A stretch of DNA of 64,000 nt from Aphelocoma coerulescens (taxonomy: Eukaryota; Chordata; Aves; Passeriformes; Corvidae): the NCBI RefSeq assembly GCF_041296385.1, contig NC_091013.1, forward strand, positions 30,265,001 through 30,329,000, read 5' to 3'. Below are positions 1 through 11,434 of the stretch, one piece after another; within the stretch, counting starts at the first letter, position 1; every line of letters starts with the position of its first letter. The translations under genes and the position numbers were made by a program. The notes under the pieces were generated by a model that searched no databases, had not been told where the DNA came from, and saw only the letters and a program-made list of their open reading frames with translations.

Positions 1-3000
1 TAGAGATCGTATCTTACAGAATTTTTCAGACAAAACAGCATCTCAGCTAGAGAAGTACATGAGTGCTGTGAAACACTGTGTCACTGGTCAGCATTATATA
101 GCTGAGACAGTAGAGCTGTCCCACCAGAAAGAGTTTACTGTTCTGAACATCCCCTGTGTGCAGGGGAAACATTATTGTTGCACTGCATTTTTCAATTAAC
201 AGCCCCAAATTTGGGACATTAAAGAGCATTTCTATGGAGCACAGCAGCCATTTACACCCCTGATTCAGCAGGGTACATATGCATGTGCACTGTTCAGTGT
301 AATTGAAGCATGCTCTTGGAGTTTGTGCCCAGCTGGGACCTGGAGCACCACCTACTCTCAAATTCTTTCAAGAAGACCCTTTTCTTTCTACTTGCAGAGG
401 TGCCAAGTGGCAGAAGTAGAACCTAGACCTGCTGTCATAGAAATGGATAGTGCTTGATTCATTTTAATATGCAGAGAAAACACATTAAAAGCTAGTTTTT
501 AAGGTGTGATTTCTGGCTTGAGGTGAACTCACTAATTTTAGGCTTAAAATAAAACCACCAATTTGGAAACAGCCTACGCATTTCTACAGAACAAACCTTA
601 CCAGAAAATATTTTTAAAACGTGACTTACATGTCTCAGATGTCATGGAAACCGAGAGGAAGGTAGATAGGACGATCAAATCCATATGCCCTATCATATTT
701 CTAAACTAAGAAGAAAAATATTGATATCATAGAATATACTCTGACTGCATCAGTAATGCTGTATCAATGTACATCAGAAAATTGAACAGAAAATTATATC
801 ATACAGTGATAAAGTGCATCATGTGAGCTGCTCTGTACAGTGTGTGTGTGTGTGTGTGTGTATAGCAGTGGTTTTACAGTTTGAGGTGATGTTATTTGTT
901 CTACCATCACTGAAACTACAGTTATGACAGTTTAGTGGGAGTCGGGGAATTACTCTGCTGTGGTGCTCCTCAGGCAGAAGACTCTTTTAGCTTGCTTGCT
1001 TTTTATTAAGGAAGAAAAATGTACATTGGCATTCTCTTCACAGTCAAGCACAGAGAAACTATACCACAACTTAGAAAAGAAGAGATCCTGGGTTTAAAAA
1101 TATTTTTGAATATTAAAAATATAAAAATACATATAAAATACATGAAAATAATATAATATTTTTGAATTAAGGTTACATTCAATTAATTGCTTAGGTGCAC
1201 TATACTTTTTTTGTCTTTTTGTGAACAGGGAGTTATCTTTAGTGACAGCTTTTCTAGGTAAGAATTTAGCAATAAGAGCAAAACCAGGCAAGTGTTGTAA
1301 ACAATGCTAAACTGAAGGGGAACTGAAGAGATGGACTGGAAAGGTAGGTAAAGGAGCATATCTTGTACTCATATAACAGCAGTAGGGCAGATCCGGTATC
1401 TCACTGATGTTTTCATTTGTGTGTAACTGATATGCACCAGCTGTAATTTACACCTCATGGTGTGGCCCAAAACCTCTCCAGCAAACCCCTTTATTAAAAA
1501 AGCTGACCATTTGATCATGGGCATTAAGTTGACCTAACCCAGGCATATCTCAGGAGACAGCAGGCATGCAATCCAGCTATACTACATAGCTGTAAGCATT
1601 CTACTTACCAACAAAAAGCCTTGAATGACGTTCTTCATTGCAGATCACAGAGCAGTGGGTTCAATTGTCATGTGTGAGTAAGCAGCCGTCACAGGGTACT
1701 ACAGGCAGTAGAAGGGAACTACATTTTATCTTGCAGATAGTGAGCACAAGGGGAGTAGTGAAAAACAGGCAAGCAGTGTAAGTACTGTCGTCACACTTAC
1801 TGCAAGGAATTTTTATTTCAGTGCCAAAAGCTTTCAGACTAAATAAACGTTGAAAAGCCTTATCAAGTCCTATGCTTTTGCCAAGTCTGAAATTCAGAGC
1901 AAACTCAGTTTTGAGCTTTCAGAAATATCATCGGCTTTATACTGATATGGGAAGTTTCTTCTTTTAGAAGGTTTAATAATATTCAGGGGATTATACTTAA
2001 ACTCTGAAAAAACAATAACAAAACTTAGTGTTGGAAAAGTGTGAGAATTTAATTGTAGGTATTGTGCAGGGATATTCATGAATCACAGGAAAGATGAGGT
2101 TTAGACCAAAAAAAGCAGCATCTCAGCATTAATGTCACAGCAAAGCCGAGTCAGGAGCTCCAAGAAATATTATGTGTGAGGAGCTACTTGCTTTCATTAT
2201 TGCTGGAGAAAAGCACCACATACAAGCACAAATCTATTCTTTAATTTTACAGAAACCTTAGGCCAAGTGAACAGATTTTGAAAGGGTACTTTTCAACACT
2301 AACATCAGGAGTTTTGCCCTGGAAGGAATGAAGAAGGTGGCCCATAAAAGGTTAATGAGTGACCTGGGGCTGGACAGACCCTTTAGGAGAGAAAGATACT
2401 CACAAAACAGCACGCAATGAAATTCACAGCATCAGCACAGCAAAGCATTCATCTTTGTTCACCATTTAGAGTATGAGGCTTATTCCTAGAAGTTATTTTT
2501 AACACTATCAGGGAGCAAAAATATCCAGAGTATTCCTTCTCTACTAGAAGCCTTTTCCCACCAACTGTTTGGGTTTGTTCCAGGAACTTATTTTCCACCA
2601 ACAAGGTATGCCAGCAGTTATGTTAACTGTCCTTCTATTTTTAGAGCTATTTTGTTTAAGTGAGTGATACCTCAGCAAGATGACAAAAAATAAACTGATT
2701 GATTTTTAAAGAAAAATCATTTCGTAGACTAAGTTTGGAGTCTTTCTGAAATGAGTTATTTCCTCATTTGATATTTTATTTGTGTGTGTTTATTATTAAT
2801 TTAGCCACAAGTAATACCACTGTTGGAGACACTGGCAAATCCCTTATTGCCAGTGCTATTGCAGCCCTAGAAATGGAAGGCTGGTGTTTACCAGAAAGTT
2901 GCAAGAAGATGTGCTTTCACTATTTTTGAGATAGAACTTTGTCCAGGAAGGGAGACAGCCAGTTACTTGGTTTCACCAACTTTTCTAACAAGCACCAGAA

Positions 3001-4440
3001 GGATTCAGGAGTAAGAAACTCATCATTTCCTATCCCCACACTTGCCAGTTGTTGCAGCTAGCCTTCTGTTTACTGAAAAAATATGTCTTTGAGAGACCTT
3101 ACACCTACTGGGCTGCCAGCCCGCACCAGAAGAATGTAAAATATTTGAGCTGAGATGCTCCCCAACAAATTTGATGATCACTCTATTGATTTTCTCTCAA
3201 TTTTTAAGTTGCTGTGTACTGGCAGCAGTTCAAGTAGAGTTTGGAGGCTGTGTGCATGAATATGTACAATATACAGGGCTCTAATTAAAGCAGAATATTC
3301 CCTGAAAATCAAAAGAGCTCATGCAATTTAAAAAGCAAAGTGATTCTGTTTTCATTTTCCAGCAGTAGACACTGAATTACCTCAATATGAACTGAAGCAG
3401 AAGTTGCAGTTCTAGACAGAAAATAGCAAGAGAAGGACTGGTTCTATAGTGCCTTACAGCTTCTTCCTATAGCTTAGAATGACTACATGGTATGAGTGTA
3501 AACCTAAGCTCTGTAAATGAAAACTTTAGTGTGGTGCTGAAAAAGCACTAGATCAAAAATTTGGGATAACTACCCTAGTATATCAAAATGCAGTTCCTAA
3601 TTGTCCAGTGTCAAAGGAAGGTGAGAGAAGGGGAAACCCACTACGTATGTTTCAGAAGCAGCAGTCTGTGGGGGTTAACTCATTGCTTCTCTGAAGGCAA
3701 CTGTGTTAGTAACATATTTCTGATTTTCTTTCCAAAAATGTATTTGCCAACAAAATGTTTATAATATTGCTTATATAAGTGACAAACATTATCTTGCATA
3801 CTAACAAAACTTGGAAATACCTAAAGAAAAACCTTAAGATTTTTCTACTTAAAAATCTTAAGACTTTACAATGTAAACATACCATGAAAGAGCAGTGTTG
3901 TGAGATTTTTTTACTAATATATACAACCTATGCACATTTTGAAAGTGATTTTCATTCTTCTAGCAAACAAAAAAATCCATTCTGACTGAAAACATCCTAT
4001 TAAAATTGCAACAGTAAAACTGAACTTATCCCTTGTGAACTAACATTCACAAGAGTTAACAATTACACTAGTTACAGATGTAGGTGTAAAATTTAGCAAG
4101 TTCAGTATTAAATCATTGAAATTCTAGAAGTGATATACACATTATTCTTAAAAAATATTTTGAAGCAAAAAACTACATAAATATGCTAAACTCTGAAAAA
4201 TAAATTGCACAGTAAAGGTTTTCTGTGTTTTTGACTAATTAGTAAAACCATATGCCAGGAAACTGATGGCAAAATCCATTTCTAAATACACTTCACTAGA
4301 AGCTAAATTTTTGTGTTAGTCCCAACACTATTTGTCTATCATAGAAGCATAACCACTATTTCAATCTAATATTATTTCTTGAGATAAAGAAGCACATAAG
4401 TGAACTGAAATAAACTTTCTTACCAAATACTTCAATTATT
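1..4440. other. Non-coding stretch, no gene recognised
   Basis: AT-rich DNA with short chance open frames only. I looked on the minus strand for downstream Ig or TIR exons of the receptor cluster and recognised none. A (TG)10 microsatellite lies at 841-860. Nothing else here is supported. Confidence 0.5.
841..860. repeat. (TG)10 microsatellite
   Basis: Ten uninterrupted TG dinucleotides. No gene context. Confidence 0.95.
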
Positions 4441-4470
4441 TCTGGTTAAATGACAATATAAAAATTTGAC

Positions 4471-4670
4471 CTACCATCCGGAAAATTCAAAAAGCAGAGG
4501 AGTGGCCCGTTCTCTGTGGATGGGTCTTTTGCAGTGATTTCTCTGCTTAGTTTGTACCAGATATTACTGTGAGCTCTTTTTATCTGGCTTGGACAGTTCA
4601 TATCCGTAGCAGTAAGATACACAGCTTCATTCTGAGACGCCTCCCACTGAATAGAGCTGAACACGCAAAT
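4471..4670 (-). other. Possible orphan Ig-domain exon of an IL-1R family gene
   Basis: On the minus strand an open stretch follows an acceptor-like TTCAG and ends at a donor-like GTAGGT near 4478. It encodes a residue pattern typical of the first half of an Ig domain: NCPS, then about 11 residues on, IWYK, then a hydrophobic LLCFL strand. This resembles the Cys...Trp-Tyr-Lys core of Ig domains in the IL-1R/IL-18R family. Its strand and position, downstream of the complete receptor at 29.6-40.4 kb, fit the next cluster member (IL1RL1 or IL18R1 in other vertebrates). I found no matching partner exons to the left, so it may be a relic or chance. Low confidence. Confidence 0.25.
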
Positions 4671-5338
4671 TACTGTAGCAATTTACTTTAAGTACCTATC
4701 AGAGATAGTATCTCATAGTTCCAATTAATCTCATAGTTCCAAAACAATCTTTTACCACTCGCATAGGTTTTCCTTTCATTGCAAATTGTTCCTTTTTAGC
4801 ACAATTATAGTGCAATAAATATTCTGCCTGGGGCAGACAGAGATACTCATATGGCAGAAGGTACTTTGAAACATATTTTGCTTGAAAACAAGTAACAGCT
4901 TTGCCTGGCCTAATCAAGCAGCAGCTCCCTGAGAACAGCTTGAAAAGTCTCTGGAGAATCAGGAACAGTTTTCAGTGAAGGAAACTGCTTCACTGAAGCT
5001 AAGCTGATCAAAGAAGGTGCTGAAAAAACAGTTATCTGCACCAACAGCTAAATTAAGTCTCTGAGGGAAAGATTTTATTCTATGGTCATTCAAACTTTTA
5101 TTTTCCTTCCCTGGCAGAGTTGTGAATACCATTTGTCCCTTCCAGTATTCCTGGGACTCTACTGTCACCATGCAACAACTCCAGTTTAAAAAGATGTAGC
5201 AATTATATGCCAGTATGCAAAATCTTACCTATGTCACACCCATGGTCTCCCCAGTTCTTGGTGCAGCACTTCCTTCAAAGTGGTCTGGGGGTTGCACTTC
5301 CCATATGACAAAGAAAATGCAAAAGAGCTAAAAAAATA

Positions 5339-5568
5339 AGCCAAACAACCTGCAACAATGAAATCCCACAATGTTTTGGTGAAACAGTTCAGACCCCTTC
5401 AAAAGCTCACAAATTACTCCCTGCTCAAGATTGTGAGGTTTCATCAGAATCAAGGTCTTCCTCGTTCCCTGATGTGAGAGACTGCGGCGAAAATTCTGGT
5501 GTAACCATCTGCATTCAGTGGTGTGTTCAATATCCTCTAACCACAATATGTCAGGGTCATCTAGGGAA
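5339..5568 (-). other. Open stretch behind a splice acceptor, possibly Ig-related
   Basis: Minus-strand open frame that begins just after an acceptor-like CCCTAG near 5567. It contains DILWLED, then HQGTRKTLIL, then GVICE. The order Trp, basic His-Gln loop, hydrophobic strand, Cys loosely echoes the end of an IL-1R family Ig1 domain (compare RIHQ...LIWFLP...YEC in the gene at 29.6-40.4 kb). It sits just upstream of the other Ig-like stretch at 4.5 kb, and a phase-2 splice between them is formally possible. The match is weak and could be chance. Confidence 0.15.
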
Positions 5569-5599
5569 AGGTTAAATATATTGAGATAAAGCTAACTTC

Positions 5600-7105
5600 A
5601 ATTGCCTGGACACATAAAAGGTTATTCTATCATAAACTCCACTGAAACTTAGATCGGAGGTGCTCATACCTCAGAAGAGCCCTTAATCCTGGAGTCTGTT
5701 CCCCATGCCCAGGTTGTTCCCAGATCATGGTGCAGGTGGAAAACTGAGCTCCTGGCTAAAGAAGATAGTGCCAGCTGAGCAAAAGCTATTCTGCAGCTTT
5801 CATAAGAAACTAAAATCAATGCTGAATGCCTTCTAACTTTGGGCCCATCTTCCAAAACAAAGTCCTACTGATAAGTATAGAGAAAAATGAGCTTACAGAA
5901 AAACATCAAGAGATTTTTTTGAGGAGTTAATTGCTCCCTTGGCAGCCTGTATGCATAGCACTACAGCAAGCAAGGGAGTCTTCTCAAAGCAAAGAGATCA
6001 AGAGGTAATGGGTTTGAACTGAAGCAGGGGATAGTTAAGCAAGACTGCAGAAAAATCTTTTAAAAGGTAAGGTAGTGAAGCACTGGAAATTTGCTGGTAA
6101 CTTAGTGCAGCTGCCACTCAGTGTTTAAGAAAAAATTTAGTACTGGTTATCATGAATGAATGTTGATGGCCCCACAGGTCCTTGCCAGCACTAGAAGTCA
6201 ATGATCCAGAGATTCAACCATTGGTGATTCAAAGACTAGTTTTGGCACAGCATGAGTGTATGAAATTAACTCAATTGTGTTGGCAAAATTACTCCTAGGC
6301 TGTGAAAAATATGCAAGCTAAAGCCACACAAGATACAAAAAGTGAAAACCCAGATTGAATGAAGTTACTGACATCTTAAGAGTTCAAGCATGCAAGAGAA
6401 AAAATGATGACATGAAAAAAGATAAAGTCCAAAGATAAAAAGCAGAGAGAGGGAAACAGAAACTCAGCAACATCAGAGTTCACTTTACTCCAATAAGCAG
6501 TGCTTAGCCTAGTAGCACATTAGCCCTGCTTGCCTAATACCTAATTTTATTAGCCAGGAAATATTTGCTGGGTACAATTTTTGCATCCTCCTTACAGACT
6601 GTCAGTGGACACAGTACAGAAACATTCGGACACAAGTGACCCTGACAGGAAAGGTTTCACCATCTACATTTATTGAGGCCAACCCAGGGAACTCTGGTGG
6701 AATTGGCAAATGGTGGGATGGCAGGAGAAGCTGCTGTTGGATGTGCCCTCACCTGTGTCAGGTCTAATGTTTTTTAGCTGGTGGGTATCCACCCTACTGC
6801 AGTTGTAGTGTTCTTCCTGTTCCCCCATGTCATGGTGCCCTTCTCATGGCTAGCAAAGGCATCTCATGCTTTGTGTAAAATGGAAATTAGAAAGATTTTT
6901 CAAGGTTTATAATATTCTAATAGAGATGGACTTCTCCCAGGGTAAAAGTTTCCCCTGGCCTCTACCATCGATCATGCAGTCCTAGTACTACCCACGTTCT
7001 GGGTGATGAAAGGACTGGTCCCCAGATAGTTCTGATGGTTCCTTTCATTGAGAAGTTTGAGATCGTTACTCCAAGAAGACACTGTTGGTGGATACATTCC
7101 TTACC
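5600..7105. other. Non-coding stretch
   Basis: No exon, RNA gene or clear repeat recognised. Open frames here are short and lack family resemblance or splice context. Confidence 0.4.
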
Positions 7106-7107
7106 AG

Positions 7108-8124
7108 AGTTTATTTGGTTTGGCAAAGCTTGGGCGGGTACAGAGGTGACTTCTGTGAGAAGACACCAGGAGCTGCCCCCATGTTGAACAGAGCCAGCTC
7201 CAGCCAGCTCCAAGAGACCCATGCTGACCACAGCTGAGCTCATCAGCAACATTCTCAAGTACTCTGTGGGAACATATTTAAGAAAGGGTAAAAACTGCTC
7301 CACAGCAACTGTGAGAGGGCTGAGACAGCCCTATAGTGACCAAGCAGGGGGAGGAGGTGCTTCTGGTGCTGGAGCAAAGATTCCCTTGCAGACCATGGAG
7401 AAAATCATGATGACACAGTTTGTCCTCCTGTAGCCCATGGAGGATGCCACACTGGAACAGGTGGATGTGCCTTGAAGGAAGATGTAGCCCATGGAGAGTT
7501 CACGCTGGAGCAGGTTCCTGGCAGGAACTGCGACACAGGGGAGCCCGTGTAGGAGCAGGCTTTCTGGAAGGTGACACACACTGAAGCAGTCTGTTCCTAA
7601 GGGCTGCAGCCCATGAAAAGACCGACACTGGAGCTGTTTGTGAAGAAATCTAGCTCATGGGGAGGCCCACATCAGAGAATTTTGTGAAGAAGTGTCTCCT
7701 GAAAGAGGGACACCCCCTTTGCAGTAGTGTGAGAAGGAAGAAGCTACAGAAACAAAATGTTATTAACCAACTGCAATCCCTGTTCTCCACCCCCCTGTGT
7801 CACTTGGGAGGAGGAGGTACAAGATTTGGGAATTAAATTGAGCCTGGGAAGAAGGGAGGGGTTGGGAGGTAGCAGGATTAGTTTGGGGTTTTTTCTTACT
7901 ATCCTACTCTGTTAATAATTGGCAATAAATTAAAATAATTTCCCCAAATTAGGTCTGATTTGCCTTTGAAGGTAATTGGTAAGTCATCTGCCTGTCCTTT
8001 TCTCAACCCATGAACTTTTTGTAGTATTTCCTCCCCCTGTCCTATTGAGAGGGGTAATAGAGCAGCTTGGTGGGGCCCTGGTGGCCAGGCAAGGTGAACT
8101 GGCATGGCAGGGTCCCACACAACA
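7108..8124 (+). mobile_element. Solo LTR, passerine ERVL-like, degraded
   Basis: Plus-strand LTR about 1 kb long. It shares its organisation with the better preserved copy at 10.38-11.43 kb: a start resembling TTTATTTGGTTTGGCA, a cytosine-poor block, a TATA-like ACATATTTAAGAAAG at about 7266, repeated 'CAGCCCATGGA' phrases typical of these LTRs, AATAAA at about 7924, and an end at CACACAACA near 8124. I could not match a target-site duplication, so the left edge is approximate. Open frames inside it are not genes. Confidence 0.6.
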
Positions 8125-10374
8125 GTAAGTGAGGACATGCATGTGGGCAGCAAAGGATTAATAAGAATTTAAGTTTTACAAAGCCATCAATATTTTTACC
8201 ATACTCATCTCTCTCCTTCATCCCACCAAGTCAGAAATATTAAATATCTTCCAAGGTTTTCAAATCCACTGTAGTTGCCAGATAGTGTATTAAAGTCCAG
8301 AGGATGAAAAATAAGAGGTCACTATCTTGAAGGAAGCAATTGGCTAAAGTAGCCAGAATCATATCTGCACTTTTTTATGTCAATGGCAACTATTTCCTTT
8401 GGGTTGCACGTTGATACTTGGTATGTTATTTGACCACCAGCAGTTTATAAAAGATGAAACTCTGATAATTATGCTTGTCAGGCCAAGGACAATATTCAAA
8501 CAAAAATCATAACATAACTAACAAAGCCTTTGTGTCTTAAAAATAGTTTCCCTTTCTAAAGAAGTTCTACATTTCACTGCTCCATGCCTTACCCCAAAAG
8601 GAAAGCAGCTGCACTGCCATCCTGCAGGTTCTGGATACAGCCATCCAGAATGAAAATAACAGCAGCTGTTCTGAATGTCTGAATGTCACCAGGCCACCAG
8701 CAGGATCCCCATGGGGAGACCACAAAGCCCACCAGAGAGAGGATCTGTGCAGCGCATCTGTTGCTCTTACAGAAATTAAAACACTTTGCTGAGTCTCCAG
8801 AATCTTCCATTCCCATAGATGGTCCTGTCCTTAGATGCCAGAATGCCTTACAGATGTGAGGATGAGTCTGAACAGGCAATTATCTTTGGGCAAGAAACCT
8901 ATCCTAAGTTTACACACAAAAGAAACACTGAACTAACCATCACTCTTGTGTCCAAATAACTTCAGGGCAGAAACAAGATGTGCATAAGTCAGATCTTCCA
9001 AATTTTAAGTTAAAGACGCCATTTCTTGGTGCAGTATCATAAGCTAATTCCAGAAGTCTCAGGTCCTTATGGCCAACACTCTGCTCAGAGTGCATGGGAA
9101 GCTAGTCTCCTCCCACACAGCACCGACTCCATTTTTCATTACTGTGGAAGCAATTATTTAGCGCATCACTATTGTTCCTATCTGACCTCTTCCCTGAGAA
9201 CAAAGAGGTTTTTTTCTACACAATTTCTTGCGAAGTCATACATGGCATTCTGGAAATCATAACTCAGATGCATAAGACACAATTCTTATTAATTTACACA
9301 ACTAAAATTAATTTGGATTCTCTGGAAAGTCACTGAAGATAATTTGTTGACAAATGATATTGTTTATAATGACTTCTTACTAAGTAGTCTTGTTTGTTCC
9401 TTAATGTTTATGAATTACTAGAAGTTAATATCTTACTGATAGAAGAGGGTCATGACATACTGATGGCATGCAGAAGCAGAGCCTTAGTTATAATTTTTTT
9501 ATGATACCACTATTTAGGAATTTTTTTTTTTTTCTCTAGGTTATGCAGTGGGGTTTTAGAAGAGCTTTTTTTCTTTATAATTATCTAATTGTCTTTATTA
9601 TCAGATCTGGTTGCAACTTGGAGCTTGCATTCCCTGAAAGTTTAAAGTATTTTGGAAAGAAAAACAAGGCTTCTCATGAAAATGAAACATCACTCATTAT
9701 TTTTTTTATAATAAAAAATCAATGTATTTGTTAGTTTTTCTAGAATTGAAGCAGCCAGGCATCCAAACCCCAAGGACTCCTCTGCTAGAGTTCAGAAATC
9801 CTTAGAGCACTTAATTCTTAGACCTTAGAGCACCTGTCAAAACAGGAAGGGCTATGAACTTGAAAACTTTCCCTGGGCCTGGCTCTCAGCAGCTAGTCAC
9901 ATGGAAGTTAGGATAGACTATGTCAGAAAATGGGCTGTTTATTGTACTGTATGTTCCCAGTTTGGCCAGCTTCAAGAAACTCTGAGAATACAGACCATTG
10001 CCTACCTCTGTAGACTGTAGAGATACCAAATGGCATGCAGAGTGCCTTTTAGCACCTATTACCTCAATTTCAGGCTTGTTTCCCCACCATGAAAATAGAA
10101 AATCAACAAAATCTGTTTTCCTTCCCTCACTAATCGAGAATCCTTTCTTTATCAAAAGTCTTCCTGCAGCTTTCCACATGATTTCTTGCAAGTCTTCTTG
10201 GGAGATGAGCTGTTCCAGGAGCCAATCTTCTTTTCCCATCAATATAAAATTAGCTATTTATTTTTATCCATAGTTCCCATGCCTACTACCACTGCATAAC
10301 TTGGTCTTCGTGTATCAACTGGTCACTTTTCCATTGTCCCCGAGGCCAAAATCCTAATTTCTGTAGGATTCTAC
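8125..10374. other. Non-coding stretch between two solo LTRs
   Basis: About 2.2 kb without recognised exons or viral genes. There is no gag, pol or env coding here, so the flanking LTRs are not the ends of one intact provirus. The minus-strand frame of 118 codons at 9886-10242 has no family resemblance. Confidence 0.5.
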
Positions 10375-10379
10375 ATGCA
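10375..10379. repeat. Target-site duplication, left copy
   Basis: ATGCA before the LTR, against ATGGA at 11435-11439 after it. Four of five bases match, as expected for a 5-bp ERVL-type duplication. Confidence 0.5.
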
Positions 10380-11434
10380 TGTATTGGTTTGCATGGTCTG
10401 GTCTTAGGCACAGAGATGGCTCCTGTGAGGAAGCAGCTGGAAGCTTCCCACCATGTCCAGAAGGGCCAATGGCTGATGGCTCTGAAGACGGACATGCTGC
10501 TGGCCAAAACTGGGCCAATGAGAGAGGTTGGTGATGCCTCTGTGATGACATATTTAAGAAGAAAATCAAAACAAAGTCACAAGATTTTGGATTCTAGTCA
10601 GAGAAGAGGAGGAGGTGAGAACACCTGAGGGAAAACAACATGGTGACACCCAGGTCAGTGAAGAAGGAGGGGAGGAGGTGCTCCAGGCGCCAGAGCCAAG
10701 ATTCCTCTGCAGGCTGTGGTGCAGACCATGATGAAGCAGCTGTGCCCCTGCAGCCCATGGGTCCATGGGGGATGCCCCACAGCCCGTGGGGAAGGTGCTC
10801 ACACCAGAGCGGGTGAATGCCTGGAGGAGGCTGTGATCCCATGGGAGACCCGGTGGAGAGAGAGGGCCCTGCTTCCAGGCTGGAGCAGCCTGTCCTTGGA
10901 GGGCTGCACCCCGTGGAAAGAGAGATGCAAGGCGCAGCAGTTTTGGGAGGGCTGTGTGCCCGTGGGAGGGGCTCACACTGCAGCAGGGGCGGTGGGGCTG
11001 CTGCTTGTGAGGGTGGACCCACTCTGGGGAAGTTCATGGACAGCTGTTTCCCATGGGAGGGACCCCACAGCCTCACAGGGGAAGGACTCCTCACCCAGAG
11101 CAGTGGAAGGAAATCTCGGTGATGGACTGACCAAACCCCCATGCCCGTCTCCCTGCGCTGTCAGTGGGAAGGAAGGAGGGGTTAGGGGGGGGAAAGTGTT
11201 CTAAGGGCTTATTTTACTTCTCATTATCCTCCTCTGATTCTGTGAGTAATAAATTCACTTCACAACTTAAGCTGAGCCTGTTTTGCCCTTGAAGTGTTTC
11301 TCTCGGTCCTTATCTCACTCATAAAGCATTTGTTATTTTTTTTCCTTTTCTCTCCTCTGCCCAGCTGTGGCAGGGGAGGGTGAGCAAGCAGCTGTCATGG
11401 GTGCCTGGCACTGGGCTGGTGTCAAACCACGACA
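10380..11434 (+). mobile_element. Solo LTR, passerine ERVL-like
   Basis: A 1055-bp LTR that begins TGTATTGGTTTGCATGG and ends AAACCACGACA, so with TG...CA ends. A TATA-like ACATATTTAAGAAG sits at about 10549 and AATAAA at about 11248, both on the plus strand, giving the orientation. It is flanked by ATGCA/ATGGA, a 5-bp duplication with one mismatch. The internal purine-rich and 'GCAGCCCATGG' blocks create long but meaningless open frames on both strands (for example 182 codons on minus). No viral coding sequence adjoins it, hence a solo LTR. Confidence 0.75.

Noticed and set aside
10566..11204. Open frames of 136-182 codons on both strands
   Set aside because: They lie wholly inside the solo LTR at 10,380-11,434 and have no protein family resemblance.
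7108..11434. Reading the two ERVL-like LTRs as the ends of one provirus
   Set aside because: The interval has no retroviral coding remnants, the two LTRs are poorly matched, and the right LTR has its own near-perfect 5-bp duplication.
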